A stretch of 5,937 bases of DNA from an uncultured Oscillibacter sp. (lineage in GTDB: Bacteria; Bacillota; Clostridia; Oscillospirales; Oscillospiraceae). A program made the translations under genes and the position numbers. Below the pieces are notes generated by a model. It had not been told where the DNA came from, did not search any database, and saw only the letters and a list, made by a program, of their open reading frames with translations. Below are positions 1 through 5,937 of the stretch, piece after piece (position 1 is the stretch's first letter; every line of letters starts with the position of its first letter). The stretch covers positions 1 to 5,937 of the forward strand of contig UQMC01000113.1 of assembly GCA_900542115.1 (NCBI GenBank), given 5' to 3'.

Positions 1-40
1 GTAGCCGTGACTGGAGTTCAGACGTGTGCTCTTCCGATCT
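1..40 (+). other. Illumina TruSeq index adapter (sequencing artefact, not genomic)
   Basis: Bases 7-40 match the TruSeq indexed (P7-side) adapter arm that ends in GCTCTTCCGATCT. The six bases before it, GTAGCC, match the reverse complement of TruSeq index 11 (GGCTAC) as I remember it. The genomic insert therefore begins at about position 41. The adapter interrupts ntpA inside its P-loop and creates false coding sequence on both strands. It should be trimmed before annotation. Confidence 0.97.
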
Positions 41-749
41 TGCCGGAGCCGAAGGGGCCGGGGACTGCCGCCGTGCCGCCCTTGGCAATGGGGAACATGG
101 TGTCGATGATTCGCTGGCCGGAGCACAGCGGCCGCTTGGGGGGATATTTCTTCATATAGGGCCGCCCCACACGGACGGGCCACTTCTGGAGCATGGTCAG
201 GGAGACTTCCTTTCCGTCCTCCGTTTTCAGCGTGGCGATGGTCTCCGTCACGTTGAACGAGCCGCTTTTGATATCCACAATAGTGCCCTTCAGCGCCGGC
301 GGCACCATGATCTTGTGGAGCACCACGGCGGTCTCCTGCACCGTACCCAGCACATCGCCGCCGATGACCCGGTCGCCCGCCTTGGCCGTGGCTGTGAAGT
401 CCCACTTTTTCTCATGGTCCACGGCGGGGACTTCCACGCCGCGGGTGATACACGCGCCCACCTTTTCCACGATCTTTTCCAGCGGGCGCTGGATACCGTC
501 ATAAATGCCCTCGATCATGCCGGGGCCAAGCTCCACGCTCATAGGCGCGCCGGTGGTCTCCACCACGGCGCCGGGGCCAAGGCCGGAGGTCTCCTCATAG
601 ACCTGAATATTGGCGGTGTCGCCCTTCATGGTCAAAATTTCGCCGATCAGGCGCTGGGGGCCGACACGGACCACATCGGACATATTGGCGTCCGCCAGTC
701 CGGTAGCCACCACCAGCGGCCCGGATACCTTTACAACTCTGCCGCTCAA
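41..749 (-). CDS. ntpA: V-type ATPase catalytic subunit A, N-terminal part (3' end missing)
   Basis: This is the catalytic, nucleotide-binding subunit of the cytoplasmic V1 head. With B it forms the A3B3 hexamer that couples ATP hydrolysis or synthesis to rotation. About 236 of the usual 590 or so residues are present. They comprise the N-terminal beta-barrel (begins MSGRVVKVSGPLVV when TTG is read as Met), the A-specific insert region (about residues 110-180) and the start of the nucleotide-binding domain. The reading breaks off at residues 231-237, GPFGSGK, the P-loop. Only the first base of that Lys codon is genomic, and the adapter supplies the rest. I chose the TTG at 749 because AGAAGG (764-759) lies 9 nt upstream and the family N-terminus starts here. 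The frame stays open upstream to 926, but that extension does not resemble subunit A. ntpB and ntpD would be expected beyond the left end. Confidence 0.95.
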
Positions 750-820
750 ATTCGATAACCTTCTTTCTTCAAATTTACAGAAGGGATAAATAGGGTTGCT
801 TTCCCCCGCCGTTGAAATCT

Positions 821-847
821 TTTTGCCGCAATCTGTGCGCGGCAAAA
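821..847 (-). repeat. Perfect 9-bp inverted repeat (hairpin) upstream of ntpA
   Basis: On the minus strand TTTTGCCGC is followed by a 9-nt loop and then GCGGCAAAA, its exact reverse complement. As RNA this forms a stem with five G-C and four A-U pairs, about 70 nt before the ntpA start. No U-run follows the stem in either direction, so it is not a normal intrinsic terminator. It could be an mRNA processing or stability element, or a protein-binding palindrome. No function is shown by the sequence. Confidence 0.65.
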
Positions 848-878
848 GCACCACGGCCCGTGCGCCCCATGACGCACA

Positions 879-903
879 CACCAGTGAACGGAGCTCACCA
901 GTG
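879..903. repeat. Direct repeat pair, 8 bp, 17-nt period
   Basis: CACCAGTG occurs at 879-886 and again at 896-903 on the plus strand, with starts 17 nt apart, inside the ntpG-ntpA gap. Two copies of an 8-mer this close together are uncommon by chance but not conclusive. They could be paired binding sites or a small duplication remnant. Confidence 0.4.
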
Positions 904-942
904 GGAAAATTTAAAGTGGGGGGCAATCCCCTCTTTCATTTC

Positions 943-1260
943 TTACAGAATGTCCGCGCCCACAGCGCGCTCAATGGCGCTCTGGATGTTGGCCATGCCG
1001 ATTCCAAAGGAGCCCTCCCGTCCGGGAATGAGGATGATGGCAGGCCGAAGCTGATCCTTGTAGCGCTCCAGCACATCGGCCATATCCTTTGCCAGCGTCT
1101 CGGTGAGGTAGATCACCGCACAGTCCGTTTTGGCAAGCTCGTGGACGGTTTTCCGCGCCTCCTCCACGGAGGTGACGGGATAGGTGTCCAGTCCCAGTGC
1201 CCGAAAGCCCATCACGGACTCCCAATCGCCTACCACGGCGATGGAATATACTGCTGCCAT
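943..1260 (-). CDS. ntpG: V-type ATPase subunit F (NtpG), central shaft
   Basis: This is a 105-residue cytoplasmic subunit, the usual family size. It sits on the central rotor shaft with subunit D and, by analogy with characterised V/A-ATPases, helps link the catalytic head to the rotor and tune ATPase activity. The family pattern is clear. There is an N-terminal beta-strand and turn, SIAVVGDWESVMGFRALG (about residues 6-23), the segment AVIYLTE, then ERYKDQLRPAIILIPG (about 85 residues in), GSFGIGM and a C-terminus ending VGADIL. The ATG at 1260 has an AAGGAGG site (1274-1268) with 7-nt spacing, and that site overlaps the TAA stop of ntpC. The 12-nt gap and shared bases imply coupled translation with ntpC. 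The universal name is subunit F; the symbol follows E. hirae usage. Confidence 0.95.
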   Translation of the reverse strand: MAAVYSIAVVGDWESVMGFRALGLDTYPVTSVEEARKTVHELAKTDCAVIYLTETLAKDMADVLERYKDQLRPAIILIPGREGSFGIGMANIQSAIERAVGADIL

Positions 1261-1272
1261 GTGTCTCCCTCC

Positions 1273-2274
1273 TTAACCGATTCCGCGGCGCAGCCGGGAG
1301 CGGATGGTGTCCGCGTCCAGTCCGGCGGCGCGGCCCATGAGTACAATGCGGAGATTGGTGTACTCCGTTTCCCGCGCCGCAAGATAGGCCAGCAGCGGCG
1401 CCTCCCCGAAGGGAACCATCTGCGCGCCGGAGAGGTACTCCGTCACGGCGTCATCGCACTGCTTTTCAAACTCCGTCAGCGTACCGCCCTTCAGCGCCGC
1501 CGCGCCCGCCTCCGCCGCAGCGGCGAACCGTGTGGGGGCGTACAGCTCCGCAAGGCCGCTGCCGCCGTTTTCCGCCACGGCCAGCAGCGCCGCCGACTCC
1601 GTTTCGCCGCCCTCAAGGAGCGCGCCCGCAAGGAAGCCTGCGTTTTTCCCCATCCGCAGGGTGCGAATCAGGCTGCGTAAATTTGCGGCGTCGATCTGTG
1701 CCGCCACGTAGCCCCGGAGGAACGCGCTGCCGGTGCGCTCCGCTGTCCGGGCCATATCCCGGTACATCCAACCGTCCAGCGTGATGTCGCTTAACTGCGG
1801 GTCGCGGGTGGTGTCCAGCACGTTCTTCGCCTCGGCCACAGCCTCCGGCAGCAGACCGGGCAGCGTATCCAGTTCGCTGCTCTCCATGGCGCTCTTCAGC
1901 TCCGATGCCGGAATGCGGCCCATGTCCATAAACATCCGCGCCGGGTCCGTTCCCACGGCGGCGGCCTTCAAAACGGCCTTGGCGTTATGGTAATCATATT
2001 TCAGCTTGAAAATGTCGATAAATCCGGCGTCCGGCGCGCTGCCGCCCAAATCGGCCAGCAATGCCTCCCGGGCCTCGGACAGCGCCGCGTCCATGCGCTC
2101 CGGCCGGGCGGCGTCCAGCGCCGGATAGCCGCAGTCCTGCAAAAGCCGCGTGACCTCATCCTCGCTGCGGGCCTCCAAAAGCCGCTCCATGCGCTCCGGC
2201 GTCATCAGCGTTGTCTCCATGGCCCGGACGCGGGCGGAAATGGCCAGATAATCCGTGTCCTTGATTCTTGCCAA
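1273..2274 (-). CDS. ntpC: V-type ATPase subunit C (d-like), rotor socket
   Basis: This subunit is homologous to eukaryotic subunit d. It caps the membrane rotor ring and receives the D-F shaft, passing rotation between V1 and V0. With the TTG start at 2274 it is 333 residues, close to the family norm. Typical features are an N-terminal YLAISARVRAMETTLM region and then mostly alpha-helical sequence, with FKLKYDYHNAKAVLKA near residue 90, YMYRD-like WMYRDMA near 170, and a C-terminal YLAARETEYTNLRIVLMGR segment. I preferred 2274 to the in-frame TTG at 2295 because GGAGG (2287-2283) sits 8 nt upstream of 2274 and directly follows the ntpE stop. The 2295 start has no such site and would lie inside ntpE; it would add seven residues, MTEEGGA. 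No membrane segment is evident. Confidence 0.93.
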   Translation of the reverse strand: MARIKDTDYLAISARVRAMETTLMTPERMERLLEARSEDEVTRLLQDCGYPALDAARPERMDAALSEAREALLADLGGSAPDAGFIDIFKLKYDYHNAKAVLKAAAVGTDPARMFMDMGRIPASELKSAMESSELDTLPGLLPEAVAEAKNVLDTTRDPQLSDITLDGWMYRDMARTAERTGSAFLRGYVAAQIDAANLRSLIRTLRMGKNAGFLAGALLEGGETESAALLAVAENGGSGLAELYAPTRFAAAAEAGAAALKGGTLTEFEKQCDDAVTEYLSGAQMVPFGEAPLLAYLAARETEYTNLRIVLMGRAAGLDADTIRSRLRRGIG

Positions 2275-2287
2275 AGCTCCCCCCTCC

Positions 2288-2872
2288 TCAGTCAAACAGC
2301 TTCCGGGCTACCAGCCCTGCCGTTTCCGTTTTCTGGAGCCGCACCAGCGTTTCAAAGGCGCAGTTGACCTCTACACTGCCCTGGCGCAGAAGGAAGCCGC
2401 CCCGAATCGGCGCCGTTTCGGCGGAGATCATCAGATGACCGCCGGTCTTGGCGTTGGCGGCATCCACCGCCGCCTGTCCTGCCGTTTCCCGGTCGGCTGC
2501 GGAGAAGATGGCCTCGCCCCGGCCCTCGGGGGACGCCTGTGCCAGCAGCGCCGCCAGCACCTCGATATACTGCGTCCGGGGTAGGCTCAGCAGCTTTTCC
2601 AGTGCTTTGTCATAAACCTGCTCCATCACCGTCTGCTTTGCGGCAAGGATTGTCTTGCGCCCTTCCATCTGTGCGGCGCTGACAAGGCGCTCCTCCCGCT
2701 CCTCCGCCGCCTTTTCGTTCCGGGCGGCCAGCCGGGCAGCCTCCTGCGCCGCCTGCGCCTGATAGCGGGCAGTGATGTCTGCCGCCTCCTGCCGGGCCTT
2801 TTTCAAAACGGCGTCCGCCTCCGCCTTGGCGTCGGTGTCCAGCCGCCGGAGAATGGTATCAATTCCGTTCAT
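2288..2872 (-). CDS. ntpE: V-type ATPase subunit E, peripheral stalk
   Basis: At 194 residues this is the expected size for subunit E, which pairs with the coiled-coil G/H-type subunit (ntpF here) to form the peripheral stalks holding the A3B3 head against rotation. Residues 1 to about 85 are rich in Ala, Glu, Lys and Arg with heptad-like character, forming a long coiled coil. A globular C-terminal domain follows from about residue 90, with YDKALEKLLSLP and GGFLLRQGSVEVNCAFETLV, both recognisable family segments, and the protein ends in ARKLFD. The ATG at 2872 has AAAGGGGA (2887-2880) upstream. Its GGGG lies 8 nt from the ATG and could pair with CCCC just after the ntpK stop. The TGA stop abuts the ntpC ribosome binding site, suggesting translational coupling. 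Confidence 0.94.
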   Translation of the reverse strand: MNGIDTILRRLDTDAKAEADAVLKKARQEAADITARYQAQAAQEAARLAARNEKAAEEREERLVSAAQMEGRKTILAAKQTVMEQVYDKALEKLLSLPRTQYIEVLAALLAQASPEGRGEAIFSAADRETAGQAAVDAANAKTGGHLMISAETAPIRGGFLLRQGSVEVNCAFETLVRLQKTETAGLVARKLFD

Positions 2873-2880
2873 GTCAGAAT

Positions 2881-2896
2881 CCCCTTTCTATTGGGG
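2881..2896 (-). promoter_or_regulatory. Small hairpin that could mask the ntpE ribosome binding site
   Basis: In the 25-nt ntpK-ntpE gap, CCCC (2896-2893) can pair with GGGG (2884-2881) across an 8-nt loop. The GGGG is the core of the ntpE Shine-Dalgarno sequence. The stem has only four pairs, so any effect on ntpE translation relative to the highly used ntpK is speculative. Confidence 0.3.
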
Positions 2897-2897
2897 C

Positions 2898-3449
<552 letters not shown>

Positions 3450-5378
3450 TTACTTTTGAATGTCAACGTATTTGGTATCCGCCGCAAGGGGCCGGAACGG
3501 CTTTCCGCCGTCCTCGTAGAATTTCCCGAAATACTCCAGGCACTGAAGCCGCAGATCATGCACATAGCACCCCAGCAGGTTCAGCGCGAAGTTCAGCGCG
3601 TTGCCCGCCAGCGAAATGAGTACAAACACGATAAGGTTGCCGGGAATGGCGCCCAGCGTGTTGAACACCTGCGCGATGACGCTGCCCGCCAGCATCAGGG
3701 CCATCAGACGGGAATAGGAGAGGATGTCTCCGAAATACCCGGTCACATGATTATAAAGGGAGCCAAAAATGCCGGTGATTTTTCCAAAGCCCTTGTTGGT
3801 CAGCACCGGCCCCAAAATTACCATCGCAATGCCAAGATACAGCACAAGGTTTGTAACGCCCGCAGCCATAAGGCCGATTCCGGCAAACACGATCCACCAT
3901 GTCAGCTCCTCCCACACGGCGTCCATGAGCTGTCCGCGCCGGAGTTTGCGGATAAAGCTGATGGCCATGCCGGTGATGATCTGAATAAGGCCCACGCCCA
4001 TGGACGCCACCAAAATCATCAGCGTGTCATTCAGCGGGGTAAAGACCGAGGGGAGTGTAAAGTCCCGCCCGGTGGTGAGCTTTACCGCCTGCGTCAGAAA
4101 ATCTCCGAAGAAGCCGCCGGTGAGGGCGCCCATGATAAAAGTGCTGACGCCGCAGAGCGTCATCAGTCCGAACAGGTTCCCCATCGTCCCCTTGGGGTGA
4201 TACTTCTTTGTAATAAGGAACCCCGCAAGGAACATGATGAGGCCGTAGCCCATATCCGCCATCATAACACCGTAAAAGAAAATGAAGAACGGTGCCATCA
4301 GTGGGTTGGGGTCCACATTGTCATACCGGGGCAGGGAGTACATCTCCGTGACCATGTTCAGCGGCTTTGTGAACCAGTTATTTTTCAGTTGTACCGGCAC
4401 ATCGGGAATTTCCTCCTCCGTGGGGTCCCGTGTCTCCCACGCGCAGCCGTTTTCCGTCAGGAACGCGCCCACTGCGCTCTCCCTTTCCGCCGGGACCCAG
4501 CCTTGGAAAAACAGCACCGTTTCATCCGTCAGGATATCCCCGGCGCACCGCTCCTTGGCCGCCTCGGCCCGGAGCCGGTCGGCATAGGCCCGCAGGGCGT
4601 CCCGGTTCTCCGCACCGGCGGCAATGGCCGCCTCGGCGTCGCTCTGCGTCTTGCGGGACGCCGCCAATTCCGCTTCCAAGCTGTGGAGATTCTCCGCCGC
4701 CGTACCCGTCAGCCCTGAAAAGCGCACCGCGCTGAAGCCGAAGGGCCGCAGCAGCTCCTGCGTCCGCTCCTCATCCGCCCGGTGGACGATGAGCAGCTGA
4801 TATTTTTGCAGCTTGTCCGCGCCGATCTCATATAGCTCCGCTGCAAGTCCCTCTGCCTCCATCTGTGTGCGGAGGGCGCCGGTGTCCGTCTGCCCGGGAC
4901 AGACGCCCATGCGGAAAATCGTATGGGCGGTGCCGGTCTGCTCTAAGGGCAGGTCCAGCTCTCGCCACGGCGTCAGCGCCGCGATTTGGGACGCGATGTG
5001 TCCCTCCTCGGTCTTGGCCTGCATCAAAACGCCTAACTGCTCCCGGACAGCCTCGCAGGCCGCCTTGGCCCGCTCCGCCGCCCCGGCGTCCAAAAATTCC
5101 GCCTCCGTAATGGGGTGCCGCTTGATGAACAGGCCATTCTTCAGCTTCGCGTACTGTCCGATGGCCGCCAAAACCGTGTCCACATCCGTCAGCTCCGCCT
5201 TCCGCTGGGTCAGCAGTGTCTCGCTCCGCCGGAACAGCGCTGCCCATTCCGGGTCGGACAAGACTTCCTCCGGCTGACTGATCTCCACGCAGCCCAAATG
5301 CAGCAAGCCCTTCAGCAGTGCCTCCCTGCGATCCGCCATTGCAATCACATGGAGCTTTTTCATTTTAACAATGGCCAT
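3450..5378 (-). CDS. ntpI: V-type ATPase subunit I (a subunit), stator ion channel
   Basis: This is the stator membrane subunit that forms the ion half-channels beside the K ring and anchors the peripheral stalks. Its 642 residues match the family. The N-terminal soluble half (about 1-355) begins MAIVKMKKLHVIAM and contains coiled-coil segments (about 45-135 and 225-275) and VLFFQGWVP near 290. The C-terminal half has about seven to eight membrane helices, starting near residue 361 with MAPFFIFFYGVMMADMGYG. The conserved arginine that faces the ring carboxylate is R557 in SYSRLMAL. A second conserved stretch, HDLRLQCLEYFGKFY, spans residues 607-621. The ATG at 5378 begins 1 nt after the ntpF TGA and has no good Shine-Dalgarno site at proper spacing (GAAAGGG is about 17 nt away), so it probably relies on ribosomes finishing ntpF. 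The in-frame ATG at codon 6 is less likely given the family N-terminus. Confidence 0.95.
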   Translation of the reverse strand: MAIVKMKKLHVIAMADRREALLKGLLHLGCVEISQPEEVLSDPEWAALFRRSETLLTQRKAELTDVDTVLAAIGQYAKLKNGLFIKRHPITEAEFLDAGAAERAKAACEAVREQLGVLMQAKTEEGHIASQIAALTPWRELDLPLEQTGTAHTIFRMGVCPGQTDTGALRTQMEAEGLAAELYEIGADKLQKYQLLIVHRADEERTQELLRPFGFSAVRFSGLTGTAAENLHSLEAELAASRKTQSDAEAAIAAGAENRDALRAYADRLRAEAAKERCAGDILTDETVLFFQGWVPAERESAVGAFLTENGCAWETRDPTEEEIPDVPVQLKNNWFTKPLNMVTEMYSLPRYDNVDPNPLMAPFFIFFYGVMMADMGYGLIMFLAGFLITKKYHPKGTMGNLFGLMTLCGVSTFIMGALTGGFFGDFLTQAVKLTTGRDFTLPSVFTPLNDTLMILVASMGVGLIQIITGMAISFIRKLRRGQLMDAVWEELTWWIVFAGIGLMAAGVTNLVLYLGIAMVILGPVLTNKGFGKITGIFGSLYNHVTGYFGDILSYSRLMALMLAGSVIAQVFNTLGAIPGNLIVFVLISLAGNALNFALNLLGCYVHDLRLQCLEYFGKFYEDGGKPFRPLAADTKYVDIQK

Positions 5379-5379
5379 C

Positions 5380-5694
5380 TCAGCGTTTCACTACCCTTTC
5401 TACGATCAACTCGGCGGCAGCGTCCATACGCGCCTCCGCCTGTTTGCGCTGCCGTGCGCTCTCCTGCTCCGCCGCCTGCGCGATCTCTGCGGCCCGGGCT
5501 GCCGCCCGTTCCTCTGCCGCCGCAAGTCCCGCCTTGCCCTGTGCCTCCGCATCGGTGCGGGTCTTTTGCAGCAAAGCCTGACCGGCTTTTTCCGCCTCGG
5601 CGGTCAGCCGGCGAGCCTCCGCTTCGGCCGCGGCGCGGCGCTCCTTCGCCGCCTGCTCCGCCGCTGTGATCTGTTTCATCGCTTCCAAGGACAT
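5380..5694 (-). CDS. ntpF: V-type ATPase peripheral-stalk coiled-coil subunit (G/H type)
   Basis: This small soluble protein pairs with subunit E in the peripheral stalks (called F in the E. hirae ntp operon and G or H elsewhere). With the ATG at 5694 it has 104 residues, the normal size. It begins MSLEAMKQITAAEQAAKERR and is almost entirely Ala-, Glu-, Arg- and Gln-rich helix of coiled-coil type, ending in a short hydrophobic LIVERVVKR. I chose 5694 over the in-frame ATG at 5718 because AGAAGGTGA (5707-5699) sits just upstream of 5694. Nothing similar precedes 5718, which would add eight residues. Low-complexity helices resemble other coiled coils, so the name rests partly on position: first gene, 1 nt before ntpI, as in known ntp operons. 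Confidence 0.9.
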   Translation of the reverse strand: MSLEAMKQITAAEQAAKERRAAAEAEARRLTAEAEKAGQALLQKTRTDAEAQGKAGLAAAEERAAARAAEIAQAAEQESARQRKQAEARMDAAAELIVERVVKR

Positions 5695-5825
5695 TGTCTC
5701 ACCTTCTTTCGTCTTCATCTGTATATGACCGTAAACCGGCCTCTGTTTTCCTTCCCTCCCGGCACCTTCAGCAAGCGTTCCCGGTGTTTTTGCTTATTGA
5801 GAGCCGTTCTTTGCCGGTTACTCAC
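5695..5825 (-). promoter_or_regulatory. Operon leader (5' UTR) with a long-range inverted repeat
   Basis: This is the roughly 125-nt region between the predicted -10 box and the ntpF start, with no convincing gene. AACCGGC near its 5' end (5819-5813, minus strand) is the exact reverse complement of GCCGGTT further down (5740-5734). Two more pairs form after a one-base bulge, closing about 72 nt. Inside lie weaker CACC/GGTG pairings and a purine-rich GGGAGGGAAGGAAAA stretch. I do not recognise a known riboswitch. The ntpF Shine-Dalgarno site lies outside the closed loop. A regulatory role is possible but unproven. Confidence 0.4.
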
Positions 5826-5854
5826 AGTATAAAATTTTAACGCGGTGAAAACAA
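5826..5854 (-). promoter_or_regulatory. Predicted sigma-A promoter of the ATPase operon
   Basis: On the minus strand, TTGTTT (5854-5849) is separated by exactly 17 bp from TATACT (5831-5826). The -10 box matches five of six consensus bases and the -35 matches the TTG core. The spacer contains the AT-rich palindrome AAAATTTT. Transcription would start near 5818-5820, giving a leader of about 125 nt. It is the best promoter candidate upstream of the first gene. Confidence 0.6.
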
Positions 5855-5917
5855 GCGGGTCCCTCCCGAATTTTGGCACTTTCGCTCTTTTGTACAAGAA
5901 GTCCCCCCTTCCTTCAT
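5855..5917. other. Upstream flank, no gene seen
   Basis: These 63 bases lie upstream of the promoter up to the right adapter. On the minus strand they contain a CGGG-AGGGA-CCCG hairpin (5868-5856) followed by CTTGTTTT, which could be a weak terminator of an unseen upstream gene overlapping the -35 region. They also contain a TTGTACAA palindrome (5890-5897). The motif TCCCTCCCG (5860-5868) recurs at 5753-5761 in the leader. No coding sequence is supported. Confidence 0.35.
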
Positions 5918-5937
5918 AGATCGGAAGAGCACACGTC
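5918..5937 (+). other. Illumina adapter read-through (sequencing artefact)
   Basis: The last 20 bases, AGATCGGAAGAGCACACGTC, are the start of the standard TruSeq adapter read-through and the reverse complement of part of the left-end adapter. The genomic sequence stops at about 5917; the A at 5918 may be the A-tail or genomic. The contig end is therefore an assembly artefact and not a natural terminus. Confidence 0.97.

Larger units (their letters stand above)
750..942 (-). other. 193-nt ntpG-ntpA intergenic region with RNA-structure potential
   Basis: This is by far the largest gap inside the operon; the other gaps are 1-25 nt. Read on the minus strand it contains a short GGGG-ATTG-CCCC hairpin (931-920) just after the ntpG stop. 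It also contains two direct copies of CACTGGTG (903-896 and 886-879), a perfect 9-bp inverted repeat (847-821) and the ntpA Shine-Dalgarno site (764-759). I see no convincing gene here. The short ATG frames of 14 codons (from 939) and 31 codons (from 870) lack ribosome binding sites. I found no good internal sigma-A promoter. A role in setting ntpA expression relative to the upstream genes is inference. Confidence 0.6.

Noticed and set aside
786..816. Internal promoter for ntpA (TTCAAC, 18 bp, TATTTA on the minus strand)
   Set aside because: Each box matches only about three of six consensus positions, so chance occurrence is likely.
775..870. 31-codon ATG frame inside the ntpG-ntpA gap
   Set aside because: It has no ribosome binding site or recognisable sequence and overlaps the inverted repeat.
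895..939. Possible 14-codon leader peptide starting 4 nt after the ntpG stop
   Set aside because: It has no Shine-Dalgarno site and no run of one regulatory amino acid, and it has no terminator or antiterminator pair to control.
796..1680. Long plus-strand open frame (294 codons)
   Set aside because: It lies antisense to ntpG and ntpC in GC-rich DNA, where shadow frames are long. It has no recognisable domain, and the minus-strand genes are unambiguous.
5856..5868. Intrinsic terminator of an upstream gene (CGGG/CCCG then CTTGTTTT)
   Set aside because: The stem has only four pairs and the T-run is short and interrupted. It is noted in the flank entry but not called as a terminator.
5715..5897. 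Minus-strand 60-codon frame upstream of ntpF with a purine-rich stretch before its TTG
   Set aside because: It runs straight through the best promoter candidate and ends across the upstream ATG of ntpF. It has no recognisable features, so it is more likely non-coding leader.

Overview
The window is a GC-rich stretch of bacterial chromosome holding most of one operon. All the genes lie on the minus strand and encode a V-type (A/V-type) rotary ATPase. It looks like an assembled contig: both ends carry Illumina TruSeq adapter sequence (1-40 and 5918-5937), so the usable genomic part is about 41-5917. The gene order in the direction of transcription (right to left) is coiled-coil stalk subunit (ntpF), a/I subunit (ntpI), rotor ring (ntpK), stalk E (ntpE), C/d-like subunit (ntpC), F subunit (ntpG) and catalytic A (ntpA, cut at its P-loop). 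This is the order known from the Enterococcus hirae ntp operon (FIKECGA, followed there by B and D). Together with Shine-Dalgarno sites close to consensus and TTG starts, it points to a Firmicute. The high GC suggests a gut-type Clostridia/Oscillospirales organism, but that is inference and not a taxonomic call.

Layout, right to left. 5695-5917 is a non-coding upstream region with a plausible sigma-A promoter (-35 at 5849-5854, -10 at 5826-5831) and a leader of about 125 nt. ntpF and ntpI are separated by 1 nt. ntpK, ntpE, ntpC and ntpG follow with gaps of 12-25 nt and mostly strong Shine-Dalgarno sites, two of which overlap or abut the preceding stop codon. A 193-nt gap (750-942) then breaks this tight packing before ntpA. 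It holds a perfect 9-bp inverted repeat and an 8-bp direct repeat.

Functionally, A (with B, expected beyond the left end) hydrolyses or makes ATP. C and G (with D, not seen) form the central shaft and its socket on the ring. E and F form the peripheral stalks. I and K form the membrane ion path. K keeps the side-chain ligands known to bind Na+ in E. hirae NtpK, so a Na+-coupled enzyme is the best prediction.

I see no mobile element, CRISPR array, RNA gene or new defence-type system. The points most worth a second look are the adapter-derived ends and the false ORFs they create, the Na+ signature in K, and the structured ntpG-ntpA gap.
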